NCBI GenBank assembly: GCA_016870915.1
Contig: VFZY01000029.1
Location: 1 to 42,724 of the forward strand
Source: Acidobacteriota bacterium
Lineage (GTDB): Bacteria; Acidobacteriota; Terriglobia; Bryobacterales; Bryobacteraceae
Direction: 5' to 3'
DNA: 42,724 bases
A model generated the notes under the pieces. That model saw only the letters and a program-made list of their open reading frames with translations. It ran no database searches and had not been told where the DNA came from. Each line of letters begins with the position of its first letter. The first letter of the stretch is position 1. Of this stretch, positions 41,272 through 42,724 are shown piece after piece. Both the position numbers and the translations under genes were made by a program.

Positions 41272-42402
41272 ATGACAAGACGCAGCCTGATTGCCGCCCC
41301 GTTCGCCGCCGCCGCCCGCGCGGCTTATGTTCCCAAGCGCAAGTACCGGGTGGCCCTCATCGGCCATACAGGCCACGGCAATTTCGGCCACGATTGGGAC
41401 ATCGCCTGGCAGGGTATTCCGAACGTGGAAGTGGCAGCCGTGGCGGATCCGGATCTTGCCGGACGCGCCAAGGCCAAGGAACGCAGCGGCGCCGCCAAGT
41501 CCTATGCCGCCTACCGGGAAATGCTGGCCATGGAGCGGCCGGATATCGTCACCATCTGCCCGCGTTCGCTTGAAGAGCGCGCTGCCATGCTTGGCGCGGC
41601 GGCGGAAGTGCGCGCCCACGTCTTGATGGAGAAACCATTCGCGGCCAGCGTGGAAGAAGCCCGGCGGATGCAGGCTGCCGCGCGCCAGGCCGGCATCAAG
41701 GTCCACCTTGGACACGTGGCCCGGGTGATGGGCGTGACCCGGGCGGCTCGCGAGGCGCTTGAACGCGGAGATATCGGCCAGTTGATGGAGATCCGAGCTA
41801 GGGGCAAGGAGGACCGGCGGGCCGGCGGGGAAGACATGATGGTGCTGGGAACGCACTGCTTCGACCTGATGCGTTACTTCGGCGGTGACCCCGCCTGGGT
41901 GTTCGCGCATATCACCGATGCCGGGCGTGAACTCACCAGGCCCATGATGCGCGCCGCCACGGAACCCATCGGTTTGATTGGGGGCAACGATGTGGCTGCC
42001 ATGTTCTACTTCAAGAGCGGCGTCCATGGCTACTTCGGCTCGAAGACCAACGACATGCCGCGCGGCGCCCGCTTCGGCGTGACTCTGTACGGCAGCAAGG
42101 GACTCATCTACCTGCCCCAGACCAGCATTCCGGTGGACGAGCCCTACTGGCTGTCCGGCGACGCCTGGGTATCGAAGCCCGGCGAAACCAACTGGAAGCG
42201 CATCGCTTATCCGCCGGGCACGGCGTTCGCCAATCGCCAGTTGGTGAACCAGGCAGCGGCCCTCGATCTGCTGGAAGCCGTGGAAACCGGACGTGAGCCG
42301 GCGTGCTCCGCCACCGATGGCCTTTGGACCATCGAGATGGTGCACGGGGTGTACCAGTCGCAGTTTGCCGGGGGCAAGGTAGTGTTCCAGCCGCCGGCAT
42401 GA
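41272..42402 (+). CDS. Gfo/Idh/MocA-family oxidoreductase, Tat-like leader
   Basis: 376 residues from the ATG at 41272, which opens a short leader (MTRRSLIAAPFAAAARAAY) with an Arg pair; the frame is open further upstream, but that part covers the promoter. The Rossmann domain begins YRVALIGHTGHGNFGHD, where the usual GxGxxG glycine pattern is altered to GHTGHGNFG. LMEKPFA carries the EKP motif, followed by LGHVARV, and the C-terminal alpha/beta domain has LGTHCFDLMRYFGG. It probably oxidises or reduces a sugar or cyclitol with NAD(P), perhaps in the periplasm, where many family members of this phylum carry Tat leaders. Confidence 0.9.
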   Translation: MTRRSLIAAPFAAAARAAYVPKRKYRVALIGHTGHGNFGHDWDIAWQGIPNVEVAAVADPDLAGRAKAKERSGAAKSYAAYREMLAMERPDIVTICPRSLEERAAMLGAAAEVRAHVLMEKPFAASVEEARRMQAAARQAGIKVHLGHVARVMGVTRAAREALERGDIGQLMEIRARGKEDRRAGGEDMMVLGTHCFDLMRYFGGDPAWVFAHITDAGRELTRPMMRAATEPIGLIGGNDVAAMFYFKSGVHGYFGSKTNDMPRGARFGVTLYGSKGLIYLPQTSIPVDEPYWLSGDAWVSKPGETNWKRIAYPPGTAFANRQLVNQAAALDLLEAVETGREPACSATDGLWTIEMVHGVYQSQFAGGKVVFQPPA

Positions 42403-42424
42403 ACCGCACGGAACACTAACGCGA

Positions 42425-42430
42425 TACAAT
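42425..42430 (+). promoter_or_regulatory. Possible -10 box (TACAAT) of the gene at the right edge
   Basis: TACAAT ends nine bases before the ATG at 42440. The transcript would be leaderless or nearly so. No ribosome site is seen before that ATG. Confidence 0.45.
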
Positions 42431-42439
42431 CGGCCTTCG

Positions 42440-42724
42440 ATGCCTGACTATTCCGATCCTCGCGAGGCAATTCGCCAGCAACTCCTTCGAACGGTGATCG
42501 CCGAGCCCCTTGCCACGGACATCACGGATCATCCCGACGTGGCCTACGAGGTCATTATCGACATCAATGCCGGGTACGCCGAGGGTCGTGAAGAGGCTTT
42601 TACCCCACATTTCCGTTTTGAGCCGCGCGTGCGAATCTCCTGGATGCTCGTCCGCATCAATATCGATAGGGGTTTGAAGGCAGCGAAGACCCCTGCGGAG
42701 GACAGCACCCAATGGGTGACAAAC
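42440..42724 (+). CDS. Unrecognised protein, N-terminal part only (cut by window end)
   Basis: 95 codons are visible from the ATG at 42440 and the frame is open at the edge. There is no leader; the protein begins MPDYSDPREAIRQQLLRTVIAE and continues with a VAYEVIIDINAGYAEGREEAF segment, which looks like a short strand and helix, then FRFEPRVRISWMLVRINIDRGLK. The family is not recognised. The YEVIIDINAGYAEGRE phrase vaguely recalls N-terminal regions of some bacterial peptidases, but this is not firm. Start chosen from the TACAAT box and the in-frame ATG. Confidence 0.6.
   Translation, partial: MPDYSDPREAIRQQLLRTVIAEPLATDITDHPDVAYEVIIDINAGYAEGREEAFTPHFRFEPRVRISWMLVRINIDRGLKAAKTPAEDSTQWVTN

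Overview
The window looks like a piece of an Acidobacteriota chromosome, most like the Bryobacterales/Solibacterales group. This is inferred from the high-GC coding style, the many secreted enzymes whose leaders end in Ala-Gln, the short TRR/SRR twin-arginine-like leaders, the S9 and M16 peptidases, a DmsE-type decaheme cytochrome, and fragments of kinase and cytochrome genes of types common in that group. No rRNA, tRNA, CRISPR array, intact insertion sequence or phage gene was recognised. Most of the DNA is dense coding sequence with many 4-bp ATGA/GTGA overlaps.

Layout. 1-435: no recognised gene. 436-2784: secreted S9 (glutamyl endopeptidase-like) peptidase. 2828-3283: a scar with two gene fragments on opposite strands (a protein-kinase N-terminus and a c-type-cytochrome domain). 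3372-4469 (-): serine beta-lactamase-like hydrolase. 4565-4620: four tandem 14-bp repeats in front of a DsbA-like thioredoxin and an SDR. 6024-8934: secreted beta-propeller and neutral-ceramidase-like protein. 8931-15672: tight operon of a malonyl-CoA-synthetase-like ligase, a PLP aminotransferase, a fused FAD/Fe-S 2-hydroxyacid dehydrogenase and a MatC-like transporter. 16141-16452: small secreted protein, ending in a bidirectional terminator. 21317 down to 16488 (-): five-gene operon (CoA-transferase, metallophosphoesterase, epoxide-hydrolase-like enzyme, Gly-rich secreted protein, D-threonine-aldolase-like enzyme). 21318-21870: apparently decayed DNA. A uridine-kinase-like gene and a two-gene membrane cluster diverge from a 25-bp gap at 22522-22546.

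The most interesting block is 27422 down to 24109 (-): a decaheme cytochrome with ten CxxCH motifs, a 663-residue MtrB/PioB-like outer-membrane barrel and a small membrane protein. The operon is preceded by a TATAAT box and a perfect 18-bp palindrome. It looks like a porin-cytochrome conduit for moving electrons across the outer membrane, with no outer-surface cytochrome or terminal reductase nearby.

27451-31333 carries a small outer-membrane barrel, two short zinc-ribbon proteins and a three-gene operon with a TIM-barrel isomerase-like protein and a WD40-like propeller. 31406-38986 (+) is a long co-directional run: an M16 protease pair, a LolA-like protein, two aldo/keto reductases and a UvrC-like protein that keeps its four Fe-S cysteines but appears to have lost the GIY-YIG active site. 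The window ends with an EF-G paralogue (-), a Gfo/Idh/MocA oxidoreductase and the start of an unrecognised gene cut by the window edge.

A recurring signal is a -10-like hexamer (TATAAT, TACAAT, TATGAT, TATACT) only 7-35 bases before start codons. This suggests leaderless or very short-leader transcripts are common here. All family assignments are by eye from motifs; no database search was run.
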